From positions 62,001-126,000 of the forward strand of contig NZ_CABHOL010000034.1 of NCBI RefSeq assembly GCF_902168135.1: a stretch of 64,000 bases of DNA, written 5' to 3'. This stretch comes from an uncultured Fluviicola sp. Lineage in GTDB: Bacteria; Bacteroidota; Bacteroidia; Flavobacteriales_D; Crocinitomicaceae. A program made the translations under genes and the position numbers. The notes below the pieces were generated by a model that saw nothing but the letters and a program-made list of their open reading frames with translations, searched no databases and was not told where the DNA came from. This document shows, piece after piece, positions 18,601 to 26,894 of this stretch; position 1 is the first letter of the stretch, and every line of letters begins with the position of its first letter.

Positions 18601-18776
18601 TGTTCAACAGATGGGGCGAAACGATCTTCGAATCGCACGATTCAGAAACGGGCTGGGACGGAACTTACCACGGAACGATGGTGCCAGAAGGAACTTATAT
18701 CTGGAACATACGGGTAAAACAACTTCACAGCGATGCTTTCGAAACATTTTCGGGACACGTTTCATTGGTGAGGTAA
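15684..18776 (+). CDS. Large multi-domain surface protein with type B T9SS (gliding motility) C-terminal domain
   Basis: 1030 residues. A signal peptide ends near VCAQ. The N-terminal region is a lectin-like or bulb domain (about residues 40-210). It is followed by a run of Ig-like units with GPYCEG/GPYCTG starts and YSWTGPNGxTS cores (at least four, about residues 455-760), then PKD-like domains with WHWDFNDGFTSSEEHP. The C-terminus, YIPNAFTPDGDEFN through FNRWGETIFES and YIWNIRVKQ, is the type B sorting domain. It is probably exported by the T9SS and retained at the surface. Its promoter module resembles that of the next large gene. Confidence 0.9.
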   Translation: MSFVYSAFHFSSFRLFKAYTKQLLFSASLVFSSTVCAQVTVGFQGGEPGDPWGYTSTGASALSISEATQSPNKVTGTTSLVVGGNTGGGNCFATGSGNGPNTARTFTFNSLDISTSNSSVRTLTFNWGNRFPSCNGTGWDSGENLTFRAYHDGVPQTLITLATGNNNAQFSISTHSYSWTIPACVSEFYFVVSVTTNRADELLFIDNVLLTAPQLNGPLTVSPISGNTTVCQGSTENYSVTPETGVSYTWDGLPAGASFTTPNGTTASANMTINWGTAAPGTYTLSVTPSSTGCGGGTGSPQTIVITITAPSVPVTISGPASMCPGETITLTSSYASGNTWSPNGETTPSISVTAPGTYTVSTATSCGTISATHTVTLNPVPAVQSVTPTPISCFGANDGVLTISSTDSGLEYSLDGTNWQASNVFSNLTPGTYTVQVRFVNGCSTTLAPVTFTEPAQVTATASNTGPYCEGGNVVLNGSTPFSGTTTYSWTGPNGFTSSLQNPTFTAQTGTHTYQLTVAVNGCQSTPATTTVSVNAVPTVSVSNTGPYCTGSPISLNSNTNSTGTITYSWTGPNGYTSTAVNPSDALEAGMYELVISSNGCQSTSANTTVVINPIPTAQADYTAPFCTGTMLQLNGSTTSSGAVTYSWSGPNGYTSTLQNPADGTEAGTYTLLVTENGCTSPPATVNVISQVPFVSASNAGPYCEGTVIQLTGFTTASGTISYLWNGPNGYTSQVQNPADITEAGTYTLTVQEGNCSNSASTQVVVKPNPSASFVSSAPCMNDSMVFTSACSVPSPEIITNWHWDFNDGFTSSEEHPKHVFQTTGTHSVLLKVTTNSNCITTVSKDVEVKPGIDANFYFSPSTISALDPTVHFVNSSTNAVTYTWNFGVDSAQSTETSPNFTFPAQPGSYAVELIATNDDGCIDSITKVITVQDEMTYYIPNAFTPDGDEFNQTFKPIFSSGFDPQNYTLLLFNRWGETIFESHDSETGWDGTYHGTMVPEGTYIWNIRVKQLHSDAFETFSGHVSLVR

Positions 18777-18803
18777 TCCAAAAAACAACCGATTCATTTT
18801 TTC

Positions 18804-18835
18804 AAAGGGACGCAGGATTTGTGTCCCTTTTTTTT
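18804..18835 (+). terminator. Rho-independent terminator
   Basis: AAAGGGAC (18804-18811) pairs with GTCCCTTT (18823-18830), followed by a run of Ts, 27 bases after the stop of the 1030-residue gene. Confidence 0.85.
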
Positions 18836-18864
18836 GACTAACACAAAGCATTGATTCTTAAAAG

Positions 18865-18965
18865 CTAAATCGATTTAACAAACTGATTTTTAACTCAATA
18901 AACGCGATTTAATACTTATTTGACACGAACTTAACCCTCCCCGAAAACACCCGGTCTACCTTTGT
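18865..18965 (+). promoter_or_regulatory. Upstream module shared by two T9SS surface genes, copy 2
   Basis: Homologous to 15558-15659, with the same CTAAATCG start, the ATTTAATACTTATTTGACA core and a TACCTTTG -7 box at 18957-18964. Copies of this length that keep both motifs and spacing point to common regulation of the two genes or to past recombination. Confidence 0.65.
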
Positions 18966-19056
18966 ACTAAACTTTAGCAAATTGAAATCTACAACAAGTG
19001 CGGCATCAAAGAATCGCACTGCAATACACCTTAACGAACAATCAATAATGTTTACC

Positions 19057-22000
19057 ATGAAAAAACAATTCATTTCAACAATCCGCATCTGTATGCTCTT
19101 CCTGGCACTTGGAGGCTGGCAGAACGGATTTTCACAAGTGAGTATTACCGCTCACAACACCGATTTCAACACCAACTTCAACGGCTGGAACGGAACACTT
19201 CCCGGCGGATTTACAAGATCGGGCGGGAATTACCAGAGTACAAGCGCCTCTACTACCGGCGGTGTTTATGCCATCTCCGGAGCAGGTTTCGGATATCAGC
19301 CAAGTTCTTCCGTTGCAAGCTGTTCCCTTACAGGGACCTTCCAAAACACCACCGGGTCAACAATTACTTCGTTAGAAATCAGTTACGATGCTTTCCAGAT
19401 TGTAAACCGCGTTTCAAGACTTCCAAACTGGACAGTAACTTCTTCACTGGGAAGTGTTTCGGGACTAAACTGGACTTTTGACAATACCACCAGTCCGGGG
19501 AATCCTGATCACCTCACTATTACGATCAATGGGCTTAACCTGGCCAACAATGCCACTTTCACACTTACATTTGCATCAAACCGCGGTTCGGGCTCAGGTT
19601 CTTCTCCATTGATCGGGTTGAACAATGTTAAAGTAAGATCCATAGCTACTATTTGTACCGATCCGACCAACCTTGCGGAAAACAACGTAACAGCAACAAG
19701 TGCCGATTTTAACTGGGACGCTGCCGGTTCAAACGACTTTGAATATGTATTGGATCAACTTGCAACAGATCCTGCCGGTGCGGGAACTCCTATCAATGGA
19801 TTAACAACCAGTACTGCTGCTTTATCACCTTCAACCACTTACTATTTCCACCTCCGCCGGAATTGTGGAAACGGAAGTTTCTCAAACTGGGTCTACGTCA
19901 ACTTCACTACTCCGGCAGCACCATGCAACGCGCCAACGGGATTGGCTGCCGCAAACACCACCCACAACTCCTCAGACCTAAGCTGGGATACACAGGGAAG
20001 CAACAGCTTTGAATATGTAGTAGACCAAGTAGCTGCAGATCCAACCGGGGCAGGAACTCCCACAGCAGGAACTACCTTCAACGCAACCGGATTGAATCCT
20101 TCTACGACTTATTACCTGCATGTGCGTACCGACTGCGGAAGCGGAAATTTCTCTCCGTGGACTGCCGTTCCATTTACCACCCTGATCGAACCATGCGACG
20201 CACCAACCGGATTGGCTGCTGCAAACGTGACACACAACTCCGCAGATTTAAGCTGGGATACGCAAGGCGCAAGCACTTACGAATACGTAGTGGACCAAAT
20301 CTCCACAGATCCGGCTTCCGGAACATCGACAACAGGAACTACTTTTAACCCAACGGGATTGAATCCGTTAACGACCTATTACTTACACGTACGCACCAAC
20401 TGCGTTCAGGGAAATACTTCCGCATGGACCACTATTTCTTTTACAACCCTAATCGAACCATGCAACGCTCCAAACGGATTGACTGCTGCAAACGTGACAC
20501 ACAACTCAGCTGATTTAAGCTGGGATACGCAAGGTGCTAGCACTTACGAATACGTAGTGGACCAAATCTCCACAGACCCGGCTTCCGGAACTTCAACAAC
20601 AGGAACTACTTTTAACCCAACGGGATTGAATCCGTTAACGACCTATTACTTACACGTCCGCACCAACTGCGTTCAGGGAAATACTTCCGCGTGGACAACC
20701 ATTTCTTTCACAACAGCAATCGAACCATGCAACGCTCCAACCGGATTGGCTGCAGCAAACGTGACACACAACTCCGCAGATTTAAGCTGGGATACACAAA
20801 ACGTGAGTACCTATGAATATGTAGTTGACCAGGTTTCCACAGATCCGGCTTCCGGAACTTTAACGGCAGGAACAACTTACCATGCAGCCGGATTGAATCA
20901 ATTGACCACTTATTACCTGCACGTTCGCACGAATTGTGTTCAGGGGAATACTTCTGCATGGACAACCATTTCTTTTACCACCACACTTACGCCCTGCATG
21001 GCACCAACCGGATTGGCTGCTGCAAACGTTACCCACAACTCCGCAAATCTATCCTGGAATGCGCAGGGAAGCAACACTTTTGAATACGTACTGGACCAAA
21101 CTGCCAGCGATCCGCTGATCCTGGGAATGCCCACTACTTTGACCACTTACAATCCAACAACGCTGAGTGCGTCTACGACCTATTACCTGCACGTTCGCAC
21201 CGATTGCAGCGGAGCAAATTTCTCTCCGTGGACAACCATTTCGTTCACCACTTCCATTGCGCCATGTGATGCACCGACCGGGTTAACCGCAGCAAACATC
21301 ACTCAAAATACGGCAGAACTTAGCTGGAACACCCAACCGGGAAGCACCTACGAATACGTGGTAGATCAAATTTCCACAGATCCGGCTTCCGGAACAGCTA
21401 CCACAGATACTTTCTACAACGCATCCGGATTGGACGCTGCAACGACTTACTACGTGCACGTACGCACCCATTGTGCACAGGGAAACACATCCGGATGGAC
21501 CACCATTCCGTTTACCACTTTGCCGGAACCATGCGATGCGCCAACGTGGTTAACGATTGCAAACACCACCCAAAACACTTCCGATCTTTCGTGGAACGTT
21601 CAGGGAGGAAACAGCTTTGAATACGTACTGAACCAAACGGCATCCAACCCGGCTTCCGGAACACCTGCAACAGCCAACAGTTACAGCGCCACAGGACTGA
21701 ATGCTTCTACGACTTACTACTTCCACGTGCGCACCAACTGCGGCAACGGAAACTTCTCCGACTGGACAACCGTTTCTTTCACAACCGATGACGCACCGTG
21801 TATTGCTCCGGCCGGACTGACCGTGTCCAACATTACAAGCAGCTCTGCAAACCTGAACTGGACCGCACAAGCCGGGAACACCTTCCAGTACGTTCTCGAC
21901 CAAACATCTACAAACCCGAATGCAGGTGGAACCGTGACTTCCAACAACACATTCGCGGCAGCTACTTTAAACAGTTCCAGCACCTACTACTTCCATGTAC

Positions 22001-22311
22001 GCACAGACTGTGGCAACGGGAATTTCTCCGACTGGAGCACCGTTTCCTTCACCACCGCATCTACCGTGGGATTGAACGAACAAGAAATCATCAGCCTCTC
22101 GGTATACCCGAATCCGGCTCATGATCTTGTAACTATTGCAGGACAAACCGAAGGAACTGCAACCCTGATCACCGTAAAAGGACAGGTATTGACAACCATC
22201 GACCTTGAAAAACAAAACAAACTGGACCTTTCCGGGTACGAAAGCGGGGTTTATTTCATCAAATACGTTTCTGAAAAAGGAACCGCAAATGTGACCGTGA
22301 TTAAAGAGTAA
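19057..22311 (+). CDS. FN3-like repeat surface protein with type A T9SS sorting domain
   Basis: About 1084 residues from the ATG at 19057; a longer frame begins with TTG at 18982 but precedes the signal peptide. After the signal (ending GFSQ) comes a roughly 190-residue N-terminal region, then nine FN3-like units of about 89 residues, each with C(D/N)APTGL at the start, a DLSWDTQ core and TTYYLHVRT(D/N)C near the end. The last 70 residues carry the type A sorting signal (SVYPNPAHDLVTI, GVYFIKYVSEKG). Three central units are 267 bases apart and two of them are nearly identical in DNA, a sign of recent duplication. Probable surface adhesin. Confidence 0.9.
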   Translation: MKKQFISTIRICMLFLALGGWQNGFSQVSITAHNTDFNTNFNGWNGTLPGGFTRSGGNYQSTSASTTGGVYAISGAGFGYQPSSSVASCSLTGTFQNTTGSTITSLEISYDAFQIVNRVSRLPNWTVTSSLGSVSGLNWTFDNTTSPGNPDHLTITINGLNLANNATFTLTFASNRGSGSGSSPLIGLNNVKVRSIATICTDPTNLAENNVTATSADFNWDAAGSNDFEYVLDQLATDPAGAGTPINGLTTSTAALSPSTTYYFHLRRNCGNGSFSNWVYVNFTTPAAPCNAPTGLAAANTTHNSSDLSWDTQGSNSFEYVVDQVAADPTGAGTPTAGTTFNATGLNPSTTYYLHVRTDCGSGNFSPWTAVPFTTLIEPCDAPTGLAAANVTHNSADLSWDTQGASTYEYVVDQISTDPASGTSTTGTTFNPTGLNPLTTYYLHVRTNCVQGNTSAWTTISFTTLIEPCNAPNGLTAANVTHNSADLSWDTQGASTYEYVVDQISTDPASGTSTTGTTFNPTGLNPLTTYYLHVRTNCVQGNTSAWTTISFTTAIEPCNAPTGLAAANVTHNSADLSWDTQNVSTYEYVVDQVSTDPASGTLTAGTTYHAAGLNQLTTYYLHVRTNCVQGNTSAWTTISFTTTLTPCMAPTGLAAANVTHNSANLSWNAQGSNTFEYVLDQTASDPLILGMPTTLTTYNPTTLSASTTYYLHVRTDCSGANFSPWTTISFTTSIAPCDAPTGLTAANITQNTAELSWNTQPGSTYEYVVDQISTDPASGTATTDTFYNASGLDAATTYYVHVRTHCAQGNTSGWTTIPFTTLPEPCDAPTWLTIANTTQNTSDLSWNVQGGNSFEYVLNQTASNPASGTPATANSYSATGLNASTTYYFHVRTNCGNGNFSDWTTVSFTTDDAPCIAPAGLTVSNITSSSANLNWTAQAGNTFQYVLDQTSTNPNAGGTVTSNNTFAAATLNSSSTYYFHVRTDCGNGNFSDWSTVSFTTASTVGLNEQEIISLSVYPNPAHDLVTIAGQTEGTATLITVKGQVLTTIDLEKQNKLDLSGYESGVYFIKYVSEKGTANVTVIKE
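20191..20991 (+). repeat. Three tandem 267-base coding repeats
   Basis: Units start at 20191, 20458 and 20725 with CCATGC(A/G)ACGC and each is 267 bases (89 codons). The first two are almost identical over their whole length, the third is close. Repeats in adhesins can change number by recombination and replication slippage. Confidence 0.85.
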
Positions 22312-22338
22312 GGAGCTTCTGCTCGCTAAAATATCTAT

Positions 22339-22372
22339 GGGCGGGCCGTCAGTCGACGGACTCGCCCTTTTT
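22339..22372 (+). terminator. Terminator of the FN3-like surface gene
   Basis: GGGCGGGCCGTC pairs imperfectly with GACGGACTCGCCC, followed by a T-rich stretch. It lies directly before element A. Confidence 0.7.
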
Positions 22373-22376
22373 CTTT

Positions 22377-22576
22377 ACCACAGATCCCGACGAAATCATT
22401 GTCGGGACAAATTGCACAGATAATTGGAGGCGCCTACCGGTCGCCTCTTTTTATGTTAATTTGATTTGAAGGGGGCGAAATGATGACACGTTCCGAAACC
22501 AGCACAAACATAAAATAGTTAAACAAAAATCAGCGCGACTGGTAAGCGCGCTTAACATCTGTGCATCTGTGGTAAA
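22377..22576. repeat. Inverted-repeat element A, with a palindrome inserted in its left arm
   Basis: Left arm: ACCACAGAT (22377-22385), a 28-base insert with a CCCGAC/GTCGGG palindrome (22386-22413), then GCACAGATAATTGG and GGCGCCTACCGGTCGCC. Right arm (from 22532): GCGCGACTGGTAAGCGCGC followed by AACATCTGTGCATCTGTGG, the complement of the left arm. The interior is about 85 bases and non-coding. In other copies ACCACAGAT and GCACAGATA are adjacent, so the palindrome arrived later. The 295 bases between genes at 22312 and 22606 hold only this element and a terminator. Confidence 0.8.
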
Positions 22577-22660
22577 CAAGTAGACATCTAGAAGTATTAT
22601 CCCGCGGTGAACGCACCAAGCGGATTTTCTGCGTACCTTAGCCGAAATTTTACAAACAAT

Positions 22661-23002
22661 ATGGAGCAGGCCGAATTCTTAGAAAAAAACGTATTTACCG
22701 ATTTGAAAAACCTGAACGACGGGTTCGACAAAAAGGAAAACCTCCATTTCAACGAGTGGGATTTCGCCATTGTACTGGACCGCGCGGAATACTACGGGCT
22801 TTCCATCTACGAGATCCAGGCGTGGCACGAAGGCGTGCTGTATGACACAGCCCACCACGAACCGGTCCGCAAGAAAGCCACCGATGCTGCCTGGTACAAA
22901 AAAGCATTGATGACCTTTTCAACCCGCCAGCCGGGAATGACATTTACAGCAAGCCTTAAAGTTTCCCCGAAGCTGTTGGCGAGGCAGATGAAGGGGGAAT
23001 AA
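22661..23002 (+). CDS. Uncharacterised small protein
   Basis: About 113 residues from the ATG at 22661 (MEQAEFLEK). Acidic N-terminus, then a mixed alpha/beta core with NEWDFAIVLDRAEYYG and AWHEGVLYD. No signal peptide or membrane segment. I do not recognise it. It sits between repeat elements A and B as the only gene of its module, and has base composition like the host. A longer start at 22607 (18 more residues) is possible but less likely. Confidence 0.55.
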   Translation: MEQAEFLEKNVFTDLKNLNDGFDKKENLHFNEWDFAIVLDRAEYYGLSIYEIQAWHEGVLYDTAHHEPVRKKATDAAWYKKALMTFSTRQPGMTFTASLKVSPKLLARQMKGE

Positions 23003-23035
23003 TCACCGTCCACCACAAAACAACCGCATTGTACA

Positions 23036-23265
23036 GCACTACAGGGCGCGAGTCGTCTTCGACAGCTGCACCTTTTCTCTTTCCACAGATGCACAGATAA
23101 ATGGAGGCGCCTACCGGTCGCCTCTTCTTTTTTGGTGTGATAGTTATCTTTAATAGTAGAGAGCCAATCGAATACTTATACAGATGTTTAGGAAACAAGC
23201 ATTCTGCAAATAGCAGGAAAATAAGGCGACCGGTAGGCGCCGCAGGACATCTGTGCATCTGTGGG
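23036..23265. repeat. Inverted-repeat element B
   Basis: Left arm includes CCACAGATGCACAGATAAATGG and GGCGCCTACCGGTCGCC (from 23083), after a short hairpin-like segment GTCGTCTTCGAC at 23052-23063. Right arm (23222-23265): GGCGACCGGTAGGCGCC then ACATCTGTGCATCTGTGG. The interior of about 90 bases shares a tail (AAGCAT...AGCA...AAATAAGGCGACC) with element D, in the same orientation. No coding capacity. The gap between 23003 and 23390 holds this element and nothing else I can support. Confidence 0.8.
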
Positions 23266-23390
23266 AAATATTAGCAGGCATCAACTTTCGGAAAACCACA
23301 TTTCCCCCATGTGGTAAATACTGAAAATCAATCCAAACGGATCAACTAACAGTTCTTTTCTTAGATTCGTAGCGAAACCTTTTTGTTACA

Positions 23391-24401
23391 ATGAAATTGA
23401 TCACTCTTGCGCTGCTGCTATTCGGTTCCTGTTTGGCCCATTCCCAGGAAGCCATAGACCTCATCGAATCCACATTAAAACTCGGCATTTCGGAAGAAAA
23501 AGAATTCTATTTCGGCTTTGCGGAAGGGGATCAGATTGTGTTGAATTTTGAGGTCATCAAGGGAAAATCCATCGGAGAAGTGGAAGTGACAGAATATCCC
23601 AGCTTCACCAAATTCACCGATTACGAGACCAGTGGAATAACCAATAAAAAACTTCCCGTTTCCAAGGATGGAATTTATAAATTCCGCATCAAAAACAAAG
23701 GCTTATCCGGAAAGATTTGCAAGATCCACATTCAGCGCATTCCGTTGAATGAATACACCAAAAACTTTAATTCGGAAGTTTATTGGAGAACTTTGTATGA
23801 TACCACATACTACTCTAAAAATGAGAACTATTTGATCAGAAGAGATACTACCATTGTGAATGTAATGGATCAAACAGCTAAAGTGCATTCCTTTGGGAAC
23901 GCGAATGGAAATAAAACGACTCTTAACTTCACGCTGCCTAAAAACACAAAAGCCTGGAGTTACTACATTGGGGTGAATCAGGAAGGGCAGCAAGCTTACC
24001 AGGATGCAGTGAATGATCTAAGCGAATTAGCTTCACCCATTGTAAAAGTTCTATCCAAAGGAAATCCGCTTGCAAGCCTGGCTCTTGGATTACCAAACTA
24101 CTTAGTTGTAGCTCAAAGAGGTGAAGATATCGATTACTACATCGTAACCAATGAAAATGTAAATCTATTTAGTTCCGGTCAACGATTCTATTACCTGAAA
24201 ATGGGAAAAGTAATTAATGCTTTCAACAGAATGGAACAGGTATCAAATGACAACTTCCATGTTTGTTTATCGAATGACAATGCAGTAACCGGGGTAATGG
24301 TTTTGGTGAAAGTGACTGCCATTGTTGTAAATGAACAATGGGGAAATAGATCGGTTCAAGTGCCGAGGGTGGGTGAGCGCAGGGAGGCTTATTTGAAATA
24401 G
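23391..24401 (+). CDS. Uncharacterised secreted protein
   Basis: 336 residues with a signal peptide (LITLALLLFGSCLAHSQ). The mature part starts with an extended beta-rich domain (EFYFGFAEGDQIVLNFEV, DGIYKFRIKNKGLSGKICKIHIQRIP) and continues with a mixed region containing NFTLPKNTKAWSYYIGV and VVNEQWGNRSVQV. No known domain was recognised. It is the first gene of the module between elements B and C. Base composition is intermediate between the host-like genes and the AT-rich pair downstream. Confidence 0.7.
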   Translation: MKLITLALLLFGSCLAHSQEAIDLIESTLKLGISEEKEFYFGFAEGDQIVLNFEVIKGKSIGEVEVTEYPSFTKFTDYETSGITNKKLPVSKDGIYKFRIKNKGLSGKICKIHIQRIPLNEYTKNFNSEVYWRTLYDTTYYSKNENYLIRRDTTIVNVMDQTAKVHSFGNANGNKTTLNFTLPKNTKAWSYYIGVNQEGQQAYQDAVNDLSELASPIVKVLSKGNPLASLALGLPNYLVVAQRGEDIDYYIVTNENVNLFSSGQRFYYLKMGKVINAFNRMEQVSNDNFHVCLSNDNAVTGVMVLVKVTAIVVNEQWGNRSVQVPRVGERREAYLK

Positions 24402-24516
24402 AAATAGATTAATTGCTAAAAGATTAGAATTTGAAAAGAAATGATAACGGTACAATTTAAATAATTAGCTAAGTATTTATATTAACATAACTACCGGCAA
24501 TATTAATAACAAGAAA

Positions 24517-25224
24517 ATGACAGCAGAGGAATATATTAAAAAAATAAACGAGCAGATTCAGGGTATTTTTGATTCTTCTTTGGATCAAAACAAAGATGTA
24601 ATTAATAATGGAATTGATTTTTCCAAATCGCTTCAAACATGGTTAGAAATAATACCTGAAGACAATTATAAAATTCTTCTAACAAACAGTATTCAATCTT
24701 TGGAACTTTCAATAATTTCTCAAACTTATTGTTTATATAGAAATGCTTTTAGTTCTTTAAGACTTTCTATGGAAATGTTATTTGGAGGTGTGTTTTTTAG
24801 CACTGCAACACTTGACTTTATTGAGTGGACAAAATCATCAAGAGACTTAAATTGGAGTACAATTAACGATCTAAACAATGGAGTGCTTTCACATCGTTTT
24901 TGCAACGCTTTTTTTTTAGAACTTAAAGATAAAAACGAGGAATACTATACAAAAGCAAAAGAATTGTATAGAGATTTATCAGAATATGTGCATGGTAACC
25001 ATCACACATGGATTACGGAAAGTGAAGCCTTGAAAATTGAAGAAAAAGAAATCATCTTATTCAATAAATCATTAAAATCATTTTTCGAAATTGCAAATTT
25101 TGTACTTTGTTTAAGATATTTGAAAACCCTAAAACAAAGTCAATTAGAACAGGTCGAACCAATCGTTATGCAAACATTAAATCATGTTGAACCAATTCTT
25201 CAGCATCTAACTTCATCTAAATAA
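24517..25224 (+). CDS. Uncharacterised all-alpha protein, upstream partner of an ORC/CDC6-like ATPase
   Basis: 235 residues, predicted almost entirely helical, clearly AT-rich compared with its flanks. A LYRDLSEYVHGNHHTW segment (about residues 150-165) is the most distinctive part; similar Y-x-x-L-S-x-(Y/F)-V-H-G motifs are found in several uncharacterised helical proteins, some near defence genes, but I cannot assign a family. It ends two bases before the start of the ATPase gene, so the pair is translationally coupled. No signal peptide or clear membrane segment. Function unknown; association with the ATPase is the main clue. Confidence 0.7.
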   Translation: MTAEEYIKKINEQIQGIFDSSLDQNKDVINNGIDFSKSLQTWLEIIPEDNYKILLTNSIQSLELSIISQTYCLYRNAFSSLRLSMEMLFGGVFFSTATLDFIEWTKSSRDLNWSTINDLNNGVLSHRFCNAFFLELKDKNEEYYTKAKELYRDLSEYVHGNHHTWITESEALKIEEKEIILFNKSLKSFFEIANFVLCLRYLKTLKQSQLEQVEPIVMQTLNHVEPILQHLTSSK

Positions 25225-25226
25225 AA

Positions 25227-26837
25227 ATGGCAGAGATATATTATAGAACTGAAAATATTCGTCCAGACGAGTTACCCAATATAATTGTAAAATCACAATT
25301 AGAAAATGAAATAATTGAATCGCTAAAATCAAACGCCAATTTAATACTCGAAGGCAGTAGAGGAACAGGTAAATCATTCTTAATGAAATATGCCTGTTAT
25401 CAATTAGAGCAAAACTTTGAGACAGAAAAAATACTACCGGTATACATTACGTTTATGGCTAGTACTTTAATCCACACTACTGATACATTTCAATTTAGAA
25501 ATTGGATGATAGCTCGTTCTTTACGTGAGCTAATAAAAAGTAGTCTCAAAAGAGGTTTGGTGTTCTCTAATTATGCATCAACGTTATTGAACACAGAAAC
25601 CAATTCTGAAACCAGTTCGCTTGATAATATAATAAAAGCATATGAAGATTCATATAAGAATCCAGGCACAGTGATAGATGCGACATCACTTCCTGAACTA
25701 AATGATATAATTGACGCATTAAATGACATATGTGAACAAAATCAAATCAAGGGTATATACTTTTTCTTTGATGAAGCGGCTCATATTTTCCGACCAGAAC
25801 AACAAAGACAATTTTTTACTCTATTTCGTGACTTTCGCTCACCATATGTTTCATCTAAAGCAGCTGTTTATCCTGGTGTAACTCATTTTGGCGATACCTT
25901 TGAAGGAATTCACGATTCAGTCTTTAAAAAATTAGATAGGAATATTCTAGACCCCGGATACTTAAGCTTCATGACAGAAATGGTTGAAAAGCAAGTTGAC
26001 CAAGGGAAATTGACAATGATAAACCAAAATAAAGAACTCTACAATACCGCTATCTTTTGTTCAAATGGTAACCCGAGAATTTTATTAAAAACGACTCAAG
26101 GGCTTCAAAGAATTAGTAGTTCTGAAATAGACACATTAATTCGTAATTTTTATCGTAATGAAATTTGGGCTGAACATACTTTACTAGGCGATAAATTTAA
26201 AGGACACAAAGTACTTATTGATTGGGGCAGGAAATTTCTAGAAGATACTGTAATACCAAGCTTAATAAAGAAAAATTTCAATGAAGACGGAACGATTAGG
26301 ACTGAAACAAGCATATATTTTTGGATTCACAAAGATTCCCCTATACAAATTCGTGAGGCTCTTAGACTTTTAACTTATACAGGTATAATTAGGAAAATTG
26401 ATGACGGTGTAAAGGGTACTAGATCATTAATTGGAACTCGTTATGAGGTAAACTATGGTGTATTTTTATCGCAAGTAAACAATCCCACAAGGAACTCAAG
26501 AGAATTAATTGCAAAACTTCAAATTAATAATTTTTCAGAGTACGGACAAAATCATGCTATTTATAGTGACCTAATCGACAAAAATATCATTCTAGAAAAT
26601 GATGAGATGCTGGTTGCATCAATAAATAACATTTTGGATAAATCCATTTCTAATCTCGACTTGTCTGACTGGCAAAAAAACAAATTAATTAATGATGCAG
26701 GCCTTTTAACCATAAATGACCTTATCAATACAAGTGAACAAGATTTAATCAACAAACTAGAACAAGTTGGAGTGAAAAGATCAAGACAAATGAAAAATGC
26801 TGCCTATGCAGAACTACTAGAATATATCTCAGGATAA
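25227..26837 (+). CDS. ORC/CDC6-like AAA ATPase with C-terminal helix-hairpin-helix-like region
   Basis: 536 residues. Walker A is GSRGTGKS (residues 43-50); Walker B is IYFFFDEAAHIF near residue 180. This is followed by a helical sensor/lid region with GNPRILLKTTQGLQRI and a winged-helix-like part. The C-terminus (about residues 485-530), with LLTINDLINTSEQDLINKLEQ, looks like a helix-hairpin-helix or SAM-like domain, which often binds DNA or protein. The combination resembles the ORC-CDC6-family ATPases of mobile and defence islands. AT-rich codon use differs from the flanking genes, a sign of transfer. It probably acts with the preceding helical protein; the reaction is unknown. Confidence 0.78.
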   Translation: MAEIYYRTENIRPDELPNIIVKSQLENEIIESLKSNANLILEGSRGTGKSFLMKYACYQLEQNFETEKILPVYITFMASTLIHTTDTFQFRNWMIARSLRELIKSSLKRGLVFSNYASTLLNTETNSETSSLDNIIKAYEDSYKNPGTVIDATSLPELNDIIDALNDICEQNQIKGIYFFFDEAAHIFRPEQQRQFFTLFRDFRSPYVSSKAAVYPGVTHFGDTFEGIHDSVFKKLDRNILDPGYLSFMTEMVEKQVDQGKLTMINQNKELYNTAIFCSNGNPRILLKTTQGLQRISSSEIDTLIRNFYRNEIWAEHTLLGDKFKGHKVLIDWGRKFLEDTVIPSLIKKNFNEDGTIRTETSIYFWIHKDSPIQIREALRLLTYTGIIRKIDDGVKGTRSLIGTRYEVNYGVFLSQVNNPTRNSRELIAKLQINNFSEYGQNHAIYSDLIDKNIILENDEMLVASINNILDKSISNLDLSDWQKNKLINDAGLLTINDLINTSEQDLINKLEQVGVKRSRQMKNAAYAELLEYISG

Positions 26838-26894
26838 AATAATCCTCCTCCTAGAAATAGGATTTTGCTTTAAAAGAAAAAAATAATTTAATTA

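Noticed and set aside
18982-19056. N-terminal extension of the FN3-like surface protein
   Set aside because: It begins with TTG and adds residues before a good signal peptide. The ATG at 19057 is preferred.
22956-23258. Open frames with KKRRPVGAS-like peptides in several places
   Set aside because: They are translations of the inverted-repeat arms, which recur in different frames. Not genes.
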